A stretch of DNA of 5,414 nt, taken from Actinomycetota bacterium (GTDB lineage: Bacteria; Actinomycetota; UBA4738). This document shows positions 1 through 5,007 of this stretch, one piece after another. Position numbers and translations under genes: made by a program. Where the stretch lies: assembly GCA_005888465.1 (NCBI GenBank), contig VAYJ01000190.1, positions 2,066-7,479 on the forward strand, given 5' to 3'. Position 1 is the first letter of the stretch. Every line of letters begins with the position of its first letter. The notes below the pieces were generated by a model, which did not search any database, was not told the origin of the DNA, and saw nothing but the letters and a program-made list of their open reading frames with translations.

Positions 1-2
1 TC

Positions 3-443
3 ACCGGGGCCGGGGCCGCGAGCTCATCGCCGTCATCGTCCACGGCATCGAACCTGCCGCGCAAGATGATCGGCCACGGGTTCTTCGGCCACGACGGGTT
101 CGGCTTCGGCGCCCTCCACGGTCAGTTCACGATCGCGGCGCCGAGCGGCGGCTACGAGACGCTCGACACCCAGCTGGGGACGGTCAGCGCCGTGAGCTCG
201 TCCTCGATCACCCTCAAGAGCGCGGACGCGTTCACCGCCACGTACTCGGTCGACGCCAACACGCTTGTGAACGCCGGCCGGGACGGCATCGCCAACGTGA
301 AGGCGGGAGACACCGTGCACGTGGTCGCGATCGTGAGCGGTGGCAAGGCGAGCGCGGTCGAGATCATCGACGGCACCAACGTCCAGAACCTGCGCGGACG
401 GTGGGCGCCGGGCGTTCCGTTCCCCGACGCGCCGGGCGCATAG
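3..443 (+). CDS. Secreted-type protein with DUF5666-like beta domain (5' end outside window)
   Basis: The reading frame is open from the window's left edge (codons from base 3) to a TAG at 441-443, giving 146 visible residues; the true start lies upstream. The first residues are rich in Gly, Ala, Ser and Thr, as expected just after a signal peptide. An ATG at 66 is in frame but has no Shine-Dalgarno site and is probably internal. A Gly/His/Phe-rich stretch follows (about residues 24-40), then a beta-rich domain (about 52-125) with the pattern 'GTVSAVSSSSITLKSADAF', a TYSVDANT strand and 'VKAGDTVHVVA'. That order matches the DUF5666/OB-like domain of actinobacterial secreted proteins: a repeated 'G.V..V...S.TV.S.DG....Y.V...T.V' followed by 'DV..GD.V.V'. 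Family assignment is from memory of the pattern. The molecular role is unknown; export is inferred. It converges on the minus-strand block and ends 17 bases before a stem-loop. Confidence 0.72.
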   Translation, partial: TGAGAASSSPSSSTASNLPRKMIGHGFFGHDGFGFGALHGQFTIAAPSGGYETLDTQLGTVSAVSSSSITLKSADAFTATYSVDANTLVNAGRDGIANVKAGDTVHVVAIVSGGKASAVEIIDGTNVQNLRGRWAPGVPFPDAPGA

Positions 444-460
444 CCGCGCGCAGACCGAAC

Positions 461-503
461 CGAGGCCCGTCCGGCCCAACCCCTCAGGGCCGGCCGGGCC
501 TCG
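461..503. terminator. Strong GC stem-loop between convergent genes, likely bidirectional terminator
   Basis: Bases 461-477 pair with 487-503 in a 17-bp stem with a single mismatch (T470 against C494) around a 9-base loop. It starts 17 bases after the stop of the plus-strand gene and 8 bases beyond the stop of the minus-strand gene that ends at 512. A pyrimidine-rich stretch (TTCCCTTCCT) follows on the plus strand; there is no good U-tract on the minus strand. The position between two converging stop codons argues for a shared terminator. Confidence 0.75.
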
Positions 504-511
504 TTCCCTTC

Positions 512-1131
512 CTACGTCAGCCGGTCCTCGATCTCCCATGCGTGGTCCAGCGCGTGCCACGCCGACCGGCGCACGTGATAGCGAACAGGCCAGCGCCTGC
601 CGCCACGAGGGCCGGGCGGCGGCGTTCCCATGCGAGGGGCGACGGTGAGCGCCTCGAGGATGTGCTCGCGAAGGGGCGCGCCACGGTCCGCCTTCCCACC
701 GATCCGCACCAGGTAGCCCGCGTCGGCCTCGGCGAGCGGCCGCCGCCTCGAGCGCCCGTGCGGAGCGTTCGTCCTTTCGCCGTCCCCGCCGCTTCGTCGA
801 AGGCCTCCCAGCACGCGATCAGGAGGGACTGGAGCCGCCGGACGTCGCGTTCGGTGGTCCTTCGACGGTCCGCCTTCGCGATCCGTCCCGGCGCGCCGAA
901 GTCCGTGGTCGCGTCCCCGGGGATCCGCTCCACCACGCGGAGGACGCTCGCGTCCTTCGGCGCGACGAAGCCGAGTCGCCGCCCGGCCACGACCGCTCGG
1001 TACCTCGAGCGGTAGTCGAACAACGCGTGGAGCGCGCCCTCCTCGTCGCGCGCGGCCCGACTCCACCCGGGCCAGTCGAGAGCCGACGCGAACACGCGCT
1101 TGGCCCCGATCTCGAGACAGACGTTGATCAC
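512..1131 (-). pseudogene. Conserved hypothetical protein, frameshifted by a short internal deletion
   Basis: Two minus-strand frames each hold half of what looks like one protein. The first frame, from GTG at 1131, gives about 132 plausible residues: 'CLEIGAKRVFASALDWPGW', 'VVERIPGDATTDFGAPG' at 67-83, and a helix 'LLIACWEAFDEA' ending in 'GARGGGR'. After R132 (codon 738-736) it becomes Arg/Ser-rich noise. The other frame picks up at 730 with 'EADAGYLVRIGGK' and runs 72 residues to the TAG at 512-514, ending 'RYHVRRSAWHALDHAWEIED', which looks like a genuine C-terminus. Only five bases separate the halves. From memory, relatives have about 11 residues (a segment like 'DRD.IV.HV..A') between the GGGR and E-A motifs, so about 28 bases seem to be missing rather than one miscalled base. 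The start overlaps the upstream YjbR-type stop as GTGA (1131-1128), implying translational coupling. Function unknown; a DinB-like soluble role is only a guess. An assembly error is the main alternative. Confidence 0.7.
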
Positions 1132-1505
1132 CGATCGCGCCCAGCCTTCGCGTCGAGCGTCGCCACCAGCACCTTCGGGGCGACCAGCCGGTAGCTCTCC
1201 TCCACCCAGTCGGTCAGCACCTCGAGCGGCGGGCTCGCTTCCTGAAAGGGGACGGTGACCCAGCCCCCCCGGCCCAGGCCGTACCGCGTGGGGTACGCAC
1301 CCGGGACTCCGAGCGCTTGCTCGCGTGAGTCGCCGAGCTTCACCGACATCCCGAGGTGTTCGGGATCCTCGCCGCCGCCCAGGAAGACGAAGACCTTCTT
1401 GTTGACCTTCGCCACGGACTCGCCCCAGGGATGGTCCTCGTAGGCCTCGGGCAATCGAAGGGCGAATCGCAGGACCGCCCGCCGCGTGGTTCGGGCGTTC
1501 GCCAC
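1128..1505 (-). CDS. MmcQ/YjbR family protein
   Basis: The product has 125 residues, the usual size for the single-domain MmcQ/YjbR (CyaY-like fold) family. Visible family features are 'VLRFALRLPEAYEDHPWGE' near the N-terminus (PWG at 26-28), the strand 'VAKVNKKVFVFLG' at 31-43, 'MSVKLGD' at 53-59, 'GWVTVPF' at 81-87 and the C-terminal 'ESYRLVAPK' at 103-111. Members are sometimes annotated as DNA-binding, but the biochemical role is poorly established. GTG at 1505 is the first start in frame and lies one base after the TGA (1509-1507) of the upstream VOC reading frame. Its own stop overlaps the next gene by four bases. This spacing indicates a co-translated operon. A run of seven C bases (plus strand 1264-1270) lies inside the gene without breaking the frame. 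Confidence 0.9.
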   Translation of the reverse strand: MANARTTRRAVLRFALRLPEAYEDHPWGESVAKVNKKVFVFLGGGEDPEHLGMSVKLGDSREQALGVPGAYPTRYGLGRGGWVTVPFQEASPPLEVLTDWVEESYRLVAPKVLVATLDAKAGRDR

Positions 1506-1506
1506 C

Positions 1507-1893
1507 TCAGCGCACCTGGCTGATCTCGATCAGGTGCCCGTCGGGATCGCGCAGGAACGCCCGGATCTCGTGCTCGTACTCGACCGGCGGTGTGAGGAAG
1601 GTGGCGCCGCGCGCCGTGAGTTCCGCGTACGCGCCGTGGCAGTCGGGCACGCGGAGGGTCAGCTCGTGGGTCGCCACGCGCGGGTCCGGGACGGCGAACC
1701 TCACGTCGGGCTTGTCCCGCGTGGGCTCGCCGCCGGTCACGAGGAGCAGCCACGTGCCCTGGAACCGCAGCACCACCGACGTGCCACCGTACTCGCGATA
1801 GAGCTCCGCACCCAGCACGTCGCGGTAGAAGAGCTTCGATCGTTCGGCATCGCTCACGACGAGCAGCAGCGTGACCTCGCGGGGCATCCGCAT
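1507..1893 (-). CDS. VOC family (glyoxalase/bleomycin-resistance fold) protein, as domain or separate gene
   Basis: Read from the ATG at 1893 (or 1887, two codons later), this gives 128 residues, the normal size of a free-standing VOC protein made of two beta-alpha-beta-beta-beta units. Features include 'VTLLLVVSDAERSKLFYRD' with 'VLGAE' (first unit), 'GGTSVVLRFQGTWLLLVTGG', 'HELTLRVPD' (second unit), 'ELTARGATFLTPP' and the terminal 'LRDPDGHLIEISQ'. The second-unit His and the Glu of LIEI sit where metal ligands occur in VOC enzymes. The first-unit position usually holding His is not His, so the reaction cannot be predicted. I see no Shine-Dalgarno sequence ahead of either ATG, and the same frame is open for 280 codons upstream, so expression may depend on fusion or readthrough. 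The VOC and YjbR genes are one base apart. G+C is higher here (46/60 at 1681-1740) than in the upstream linker (36/60 at 2101-2160), supporting a separate origin. This entry is contained in the longer ORF. Confidence 0.75.
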   Translation of the reverse strand: MRMPREVTLLLVVSDAERSKLFYRDVLGAELYREYGGTSVVLRFQGTWLLLVTGGEPTRDKPDVRFAVPDPRVATHELTLRVPDCHGAYAELTARGATFLTPPVEYEHEIRAFLRDPDGHLIEISQVR

Positions 1894-2733
1894 CGGGGAC
1901 GCGCTGGCAGATCGTCGAGCCGACGCGCGCTTGCTCGCTCGCGGATTCGGGTCGAACTGTTGAAAGTACTTGGTCAGCGCGGCTGGATCGAGATAGCAGT
2001 TGAGCGGGTTGGTGTTGGGACAGATAACCGGGACTCCGGGAGGGGGGGAGGCCGGCGCGACAGCCGGCGCGGCCGGAACCCTCGAATGCGGTGCGGATTG
2101 TGACGATCGGGAGTTGATCACCAGCGAGAGCACCACGAAGCACCAGATGAGGCATGCCCGGATTCCGCTGGCGCGGGGCGACCTCGGCATGGGCATCTGG
2201 CGCTTCAGCTTGGCGCTGCGCAGCAGCCCGGGCCGGGGCGACTTCGCCGCGAGAACGACCCGATGGGCTCGCACAATGGGCTCGATGGGTGGGCCATGGT
2301 TGAATGAGCCCCACATCCGGATCAGCCCGTCCGATGCCGGCACGCCGTACACGCTGGCGATCCACTCAGCCACCGATTCCTGGCCGGGCTTCGGGAGCAG
2401 CTCGACGACGCGCGCGAGTTCAGCGCGATACCCCGAGTCATGCTCGATCACCTTCCCGGCGAGCTCCACCCGCCCGACCATAATCCGCTCGTTCGCGCCG
2501 GCCATCATGACCGGCATCGCGAGCGCCTTGGTTGCGTAGATCCCGCAGGAGCATCTCTCCCTTGGAGGGTCGTGCGGGTTGTCGGCATCGAATCGATGCG
2601 TCAGGAAGCAATCGGCGCGTGTCCATTCGTAGGGCAGCCACGGCATGTCGTTGTTCGCCGATTTGAGGAGCGGGCTCTGGGCCGGCGGATCGAGGGCCCA
2701 GACTCGATACGCAGTCAGACCGTGCGCGGTCAC
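1507..2733 (-). CDS. Long ORF: Cys-motif domain, membrane segment, Pro-rich linker, then in-frame VOC domain
   Basis: One uninterrupted frame encodes 408 residues. Residues 1-135 form a domain beginning 'AYRVWALDPP', with Cys42, 'CSCGIYATKA' at 61-70, and 'VGRVELAGKVIEHDSGYRAE' at 86-105, ending 'YGVPA'. From memory this matches an uncharacterised actinobacterial family (W.P...C...C.CGIYA...V.G.V.L.G.V.E...GYRAE); the three cysteines could bind metal, which is inference. A basic stretch (about 165-192) precedes a single hydrophobic segment (about 191-207), predicting N-inside/C-outside topology. Then come a Pro/Ala-rich linker (218-236), two cysteines (238, 246) and a basic Ser/Ala tail. At residue 281 a complete VOC domain starts, with no stop between. 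GTG at 2733 is the only upstream start and overlaps the microprotein stop as GTGA. It may be a true fusion, or two genes whose boundary stop was lost; I favour two functional units. Codons such as AGA, AAA, TAT and CGA in the N-terminal part suggest a foreign origin. Confidence 0.6.
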   Translation of the reverse strand: MTAHGLTAYRVWALDPPAQSPLLKSANNDMPWLPYEWTRADCFLTHRFDADNPHDPPRERCSCGIYATKALAMPVMMAGANERIMVGRVELAGKVIEHDSGYRAELARVVELLPKPGQESVAEWIASVYGVPASDGLIRMWGSFNHGPPIEPIVRAHRVVLAAKSPRPGLLRSAKLKRQMPMPRSPRASGIRACLIWCFVVLSLVINSRSSQSAPHSRVPAAPAVAPASPPPGVPVICPNTNPLNCYLDPAALTKYFQQFDPNPRASKRASARRSASASPMRMPREVTLLLVVSDAERSKLFYRDVLGAELYREYGGTSVVLRFQGTWLLLVTGGEPTRDKPDVRFAVPDPRVATHELTLRVPDCHGAYAELTARGATFLTPPVEYEHEIRAFLRDPDGHLIEISQVR

Positions 2734-2864
2734 GGTCGTGCTGGCTCGGGCTCCCGTTCGGGCTGCGGTGCCGCCGGCTCGACGACGGGATCCTGCTCGG
2801 GCTCAGAGTTGGGCAGAGGCTCGGGCTCGATGTAGATGGTTCGCCGCTCCCTGCCGATGTCCAT
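2730..2864 (-). CDS. Glu/Pro-rich 44-residue microprotein
   Basis: From ATG at 2864 the minus strand encodes 44 residues ending in a TGA (2732-2730) that overlaps the next start as GTGA. The N-terminus reads 'MDIGRERRTIYIEPEPLP', a short basic and hydrophobic segment; the rest is an acidic tail of EPEP/EPEQ units with V-V-E-P-A-A-P in the middle. No hydrophobic membrane segment or signal peptide is present, so it is probably cytosolic and disordered. From memory, short actinobacterial proteins that begin M-x-[IVL]-G-[KR]-x-x-R and end in an acidic Pro-rich tail occur next to genes with the CGIYA motif; this recollection needs checking. The coupling suggests roughly matched production with the downstream membrane protein, perhaps as a partner. 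There is no strong Shine-Dalgarno site (only GAAG right before the ATG). The start codon is in the loop of a perfect inverted repeat. Confidence 0.7.
   Translation of the reverse strand: MDIGRERRTIYIEPEPLPNSEPEQDPVVEPAAPQPEREPEPARP
2744..2828 (-). repeat. Three in-frame copies of a 10-base GAGCCCGAGC repeat
   Basis: GAGCCCGAGC (plus strand GCTCGGGCTC) occurs at 2819-2828, 2795-2804 and 2744-2753. The offsets are 24 and 51 bases, both multiples of three. Each copy encodes Glu-Pro-Glu followed by Pro or Gln in the tail of the microprotein. This supports the reading frame and suggests the tail grew by small duplications. Confidence 0.75.
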
Positions 2865-2880
2865 CTTCGTCGGCAGGGAG
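2847..2880 (-). promoter_or_regulatory. Perfect 11-bp inverted repeat with the microprotein start codon in its loop
   Basis: On the plus strand CTCCCTGCCGA (2847-2857) and TCGGCAGGGAG (2870-2880) are exact reverse complements around a 12-base spacer. In a minus-strand transcript this forms a GC-rich hairpin whose loop contains the ATG (2864-2862) of the microprotein. It begins 24 bases after the helicase stop. It lacks a U-tract, so it is not a typical terminator. It could control initiation, protect an mRNA end after processing, or bind a dimeric regulator as DNA. Confidence 0.5.
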
Positions 2881-2908
2881 TTTACGCCCGGCTGGGCGGC
2901 GCGTTCAG
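2879..2908 (-). promoter_or_regulatory. Possible promoter for the microprotein gene
   Basis: On the minus strand TAAACT (2884-2879) fits a TANNNT -10 element, and CTGAAC (2908-2903) is a weak -35 candidate 18 bases away, overlapping the helicase stop codon. A transcript from here would begin near 2872, inside the upstream arm of the inverted repeat, and so could not form the full hairpin. Only half of the -35 bases match the consensus, so this is a weak call. Confidence 0.25.
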
Positions 2909-4098
2909 ACCCTGGCGCGAGGGCGCCGGCGCATCCCGGCCTTGCGGCCTCGGGAGCTGAACACGACCCGCGGAGGAGCGACCGACATACCCTCAGCGGT
3001 GAACTCGTCCGAGAGCTGCAGGCGGGCGGCCATCCGCGAGACGTCTCCTTGCTGCTCGGGCGTCACGAGCGTCACTCCGATTCCTGCGGCGCCGGCGCGG
3101 GCGGTTCGGCCCACGCGGTGCACGTATCCGTTGTCGTCGGCGGGTGGGTCGTAGTTGATGACGTGGGCGATGCCCTCGACATCCAGGCCGCGCGCGGCGA
3201 CGTCGGTCGCGATCAGCGTGGAGAGCGTCCCCTTGCGGAACTTCGCGAGCGTGCGCTCCCGCTGCCCCTGGGTGAGATCCCCGTGCATCGCCGCGACGGC
3301 TAGCCCCCGCGCCTTCAGCTTCGATGCGAGGCGGTCGGCTCCGCGCTTGGTCCGCGTGAAAACCAGGGCTCGGCCGTCCTCGCGCGAGAGGAGGTCGATC
3401 AGCGCGTCGACCTTCTTGTGCTCCGTGACGGGGATGAACCGATGCTCGGCCTCGTCGACCGTCGCGCGCGGCGCGGCGACCTCGTGACGAACCGGCTCGT
3501 TCGTGTATCGGCTCGCGAGCGCGCCGACGGCGCCGTCGAGCGTCGCCGAGAAGAACATGGTCTGGCGGGCGGACGGGATGCGCTTGACGATCGCGGCCAC
3601 CTGCGGAGCGAAGCCCATGTCGAGCATCCGGTCGGCCTCGTCCAGGACGAGGATCCGGACGCCGCCGAGGTTCACCTTGCGGCGCTCGGCCAGGTCCTCG
3701 AGCCGTCCGGGCGTCGCCACCAGGATGTCGGCCTTGGTCACGCCGCGGCTCTGTTCCTGGATCGTGACCCCGCCGTAGGCTGCCGCGACGTGGAGCCCCT
3801 TGGCGCGTGCGACGTCCTCGAACTCCTCGACCACCTGGGCCGCGAGCTCGCGGGTCGGCACCAGGATCAGCGCCTGCGGGCGCACCTTCGCGTCCCGCGT
3901 CAGGCGCTCCACGATCGGGATGGCGAACGCGAGGGTCTTGCCCGAGCCCGTCCTCGACTTGGCCATGACGTCACGCCCGGCTGAGGCGTCGGGCAGGACC
4001 AGGACCTGGACGGGGAAGGGCGACATGATGCCCCGCGCCTCGAGCGCGCGCACCACGGGCTCGGACACGCCGAGCGAAGGGAAGTCGTACGTGGTCAT
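2905..4098 (-). CDS. DEAD-box ATP-dependent RNA helicase
   Basis: The product has 397 residues, close to a minimal two-domain (RhlE-like) DEAD-box helicase, which unwinds short RNA duplexes with ATP. Numbering from the chosen start, the motifs appear in order: Q-motif region with Phe6 and 'PFPVQ' (Q31); motif I 'SRTGSGKT' 48-55; Ia PTRELA 81-86; Ib TPGR 129-132; II DEAD 153-156; III SAT 184-186; the 'ALVFTRT' strand 244-250; V 'TDVAARGLD' 298-306; VI 'HRVGRTARAG' 327-336. All catalytic motifs look intact. The C-terminus is a short basic tail (SSRGRKAGMRRRPRARV) that probably adds RNA affinity. The ATG at 4098 is preferred over an in-frame start at 4146 because AGGAGG (4111-4106) sits seven bases ahead of it and the family's N-terminus begins here. 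Likely role: ribosome assembly, RNA decay or cold adaptation. The exact subfamily cannot be fixed. Downstream, 40 bases separate it from the microprotein. Confidence 0.95.
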   Translation of the reverse strand: MTTYDFPSLGVSEPVVRALEARGIMSPFPVQVLVLPDASAGRDVMAKSRTGSGKTLAFAIPIVERLTRDAKVRPQALILVPTRELAAQVVEEFEDVARAKGLHVAAAYGGVTIQEQSRGVTKADILVATPGRLEDLAERRKVNLGGVRILVLDEADRMLDMGFAPQVAAIVKRIPSARQTMFFSATLDGAVGALASRYTNEPVRHEVAAPRATVDEAEHRFIPVTEHKKVDALIDLLSREDGRALVFTRTKRGADRLASKLKARGLAVAAMHGDLTQGQRERTLAKFRKGTLSTLIATDVAARGLDVEGIAHVINYDPPADDNGYVHRVGRTARAGAAGIGVTLVTPEQQGDVSRMAARLQLSDEFTAEGMSVAPPRVVFSSRGRKAGMRRRPRARV

Positions 4099-4105
4099 TC
4101 GTGTT

Positions 4106-4111
4106 CCTCCT
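4106..4111 (-). promoter_or_regulatory. Strong Shine-Dalgarno site that sets the helicase start
   Basis: AGGAGG on the minus strand is seven bases before the ATG at 4098, an ideal match and spacing. It rules out the in-frame start at 4146, which would add 16 unconserved residues. Confidence 0.9.
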
Positions 4112-4125
4112 GCAGCACATGCTGC
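4112..4125. promoter_or_regulatory. GCAGCA-CA-TGCTGC dyad directly next to the helicase ribosome site
   Basis: A perfect 6-bp dyad with a 2-base spacer lies immediately upstream of AGGAGG in the helicase leader. The spacer is too short for a fully paired RNA hairpin, so it could act as a DNA operator, or as a 4-5-bp stem that affects access to the ribosome site. No particular regulator is implied. Confidence 0.3.
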
Positions 4126-4261
4126 GACGATCCGGCGAGGTCTCACTCCGACTGCGCCGAGCCGTCCTCAGAAGGAGGATCTGCAGAAGCGAAGCCTCAC
4201 GGGGCGAACATGCGTTTGCCCGTGCCAAGTAGGGTACCAGCCACAGGGAGCATCGGCCCGG

Positions 4262-4267
4262 AAGGAG
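4262..4267 (+). promoter_or_regulatory. Shine-Dalgarno site that sets the oxidoreductase start
   Basis: AAGGAG is five bases before the ATG at 4273. It favours this start over the ATG at 4210, which would add 21 residues ahead of the Rossmann first strand. Confidence 0.85.
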
Positions 4268-4272
4268 TGGAG

Positions 4273-4953
4273 ATGAAGGTCGGAATCCTGGGAACGGGGA
4301 TCGTCGGGCGAACGATCGGCGCCAAGCTCGAGGAGCTCGGCCACGACGTGATGATCGGGACCCGCGACGTGGAGGCGCTGCTCTCCCGGCACGAGGCCGC
4401 CCAGTACGGGGAGTCGTTCGACGACTGGCGAGCCCGCAACGGACACATCCCGCTCGGCTCGTTCGCGGAGGCGGCCGCACACGCCGAGCTGGTGATCAAC
4501 GCGACGAACGGCGCCGGAACCCTCCCCGCGCTCGAGGCCGTCGGCGCCGCGAACCTGGACGGCAAGGTCCTGATCGACATCTCGAACTCGCTCGACTTCT
4601 CTCAAGGGTTCCCGCCGTCGCTGTCGGTCGTCAACACGGACTCGCTCGCCGAGCAGATCCAGCGGGCGTTTCCCGGCGCGAGGGTCGTGAAGACGCTGAA
4701 CACGGTCAGTGCCTACGTGATGATCGACCCCGGGTCGGTCGGCGGCGGCGACCATCACGTGTTCCTCAGCGGCAACGACGCCGGCGCGAAGGCCGAGGTC
4801 GACGGCCACCTGCGTGAGTGGTTCGGCTGGCGAAACGTGCTGGACCTGGGCGACATCACCACGGCGCGCGGGCCGGAGATGCTCCTCGCGCTGTGGGTCC
4901 GGCTCCTCGACGTGTTCGGGAACGGCAACTTCAACGTGAAGGTCGTGACCTAA
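4273..4953 (+). CDS. NADPH:F420 oxidoreductase-like NAD(P)-binding protein
   Basis: The product has 226 residues, the usual size of the F420-dependent NADP reductase (Fno/NpdG) type in the F420_oxidored family. These proteins move hydride between NADPH and the deazaflavin F420 in the cytosol. The N-terminus is a Rossmann fold opening 'MKVGILGTGIVG' with GxGxxG at 7-12; after the second strand comes 'IGTRD' (28-32), where Thr and Arg are placed to bind the 2'-phosphate of NADP. Later come 'VINATNG' 74-80, 'VLIDISNSLDF' 99-109, 'VVKTLNTVSA' 138-147 and the C-terminal 'GDITTARGPEMLLALWVRL' (193-211) typical of the family. I cannot tell whether this protein really uses F420 or is one of the many NADP-binding relatives with other substrates. 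No F420 biosynthesis gene is in the window. The start is set by a good ribosome site. It is read away from the helicase and stands 54 bases before the next gene, in the same reading frame. Confidence 0.85.
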   Translation: MKVGILGTGIVGRTIGAKLEELGHDVMIGTRDVEALLSRHEAAQYGESFDDWRARNGHIPLGSFAEAAAHAELVINATNGAGTLPALEAVGAANLDGKVLIDISNSLDFSQGFPPSLSVVNTDSLAEQIQRAFPGARVVKTLNTVSAYVMIDPGSVGGGDHHVFLSGNDAGAKAEVDGHLREWFGWRNVLDLGDITTARGPEMLLALWVRLLDVFGNGNFNVKVVT

Positions 4954-4994
4954 GCCGATTGCGATTCTGCTATCGCGAGGAGATGGACACCAAC

Positions 4995-5000
4995 TAGCAT
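4995..5000 (+). promoter_or_regulatory. Possible -10 element for a leaderless transcript
   Basis: TAGCAT fits TANNNT and ends seven bases before the GTG at 5008, the spacing expected if transcription starts at the start codon, as is common in actinobacteria. There is no Shine-Dalgarno site at a usable distance from that GTG, which agrees with leaderless initiation. No -35 box is recognisable. Confidence 0.3.
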
Positions 5001-5007
5001 TCGGTCC

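Larger units (their letters stand above)
4099..4272. promoter_or_regulatory. Divergent intergenic region between helicase and F420/NADP oxidoreductase-like gene
   Basis: These 174 bases must hold the promoters of two divergently read genes. The only promoter-like element I can point to is TAGGGT at 4230-4235 (plus strand, a TANNNT pattern), with no matching -35. AGGAGGA at 4173-4179 is complementary to the helicase Shine-Dalgarno segment (4105-4111), so a helicase transcript starting beyond 4180 would contain an SD/anti-SD pair about 60 bases apart. No reading frame here looks coding. Confidence 0.5.

Noticed and set aside
1270..1300. GTACC-GCGTGG-GGTAC inverted repeat inside the YjbR-type gene
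   Set aside because: A 5-bp arm in high-GC coding sequence is expected by chance and lies within a conserved protein segment.
1340..2365. Long minus-strand frame of 341 codons overlapping the Cys-domain/VOC ORF
   Set aside because: Its translation is Arg/Ala/Pro-rich without any recognisable domain, while the other frame on the same strand encodes a clear VOC domain and CGIYA motif; it is a high-GC shadow.
3418..3984. 188-codon plus-strand frame inside the helicase
   Set aside because: It is antisense to intact helicase motifs and has the Arg/Leu/Asp bias of a shadow frame.
4207..4235. Possible sigma-70-type promoter with TAGGGT as -10 for the oxidoreductase gene
   Set aside because: Bases 16-18 upstream (around 4206-4213) do not resemble a -35 box, and TTTGCC is too close; mentioned only as a weak element in the intergenic entry.
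4173..4276. AAGGAGG followed by a CTG-started frame with 'TCVCPCQVGYQ'
   Set aside because: It has no ATG, GTG or TTG at a suitable distance, runs into the ribosome site of the next gene and has no recognisable family; the purine run is better viewed as the anti-SD of the helicase leader.
4983..4997. Four-codon ORF (ATG GAC ACC AAC TAG) right after GAGGAG
   Set aside because: The ribosome site is one base from the ATG, too close to work well, and a four-residue peptide cannot be supported; coincidence is likelier.
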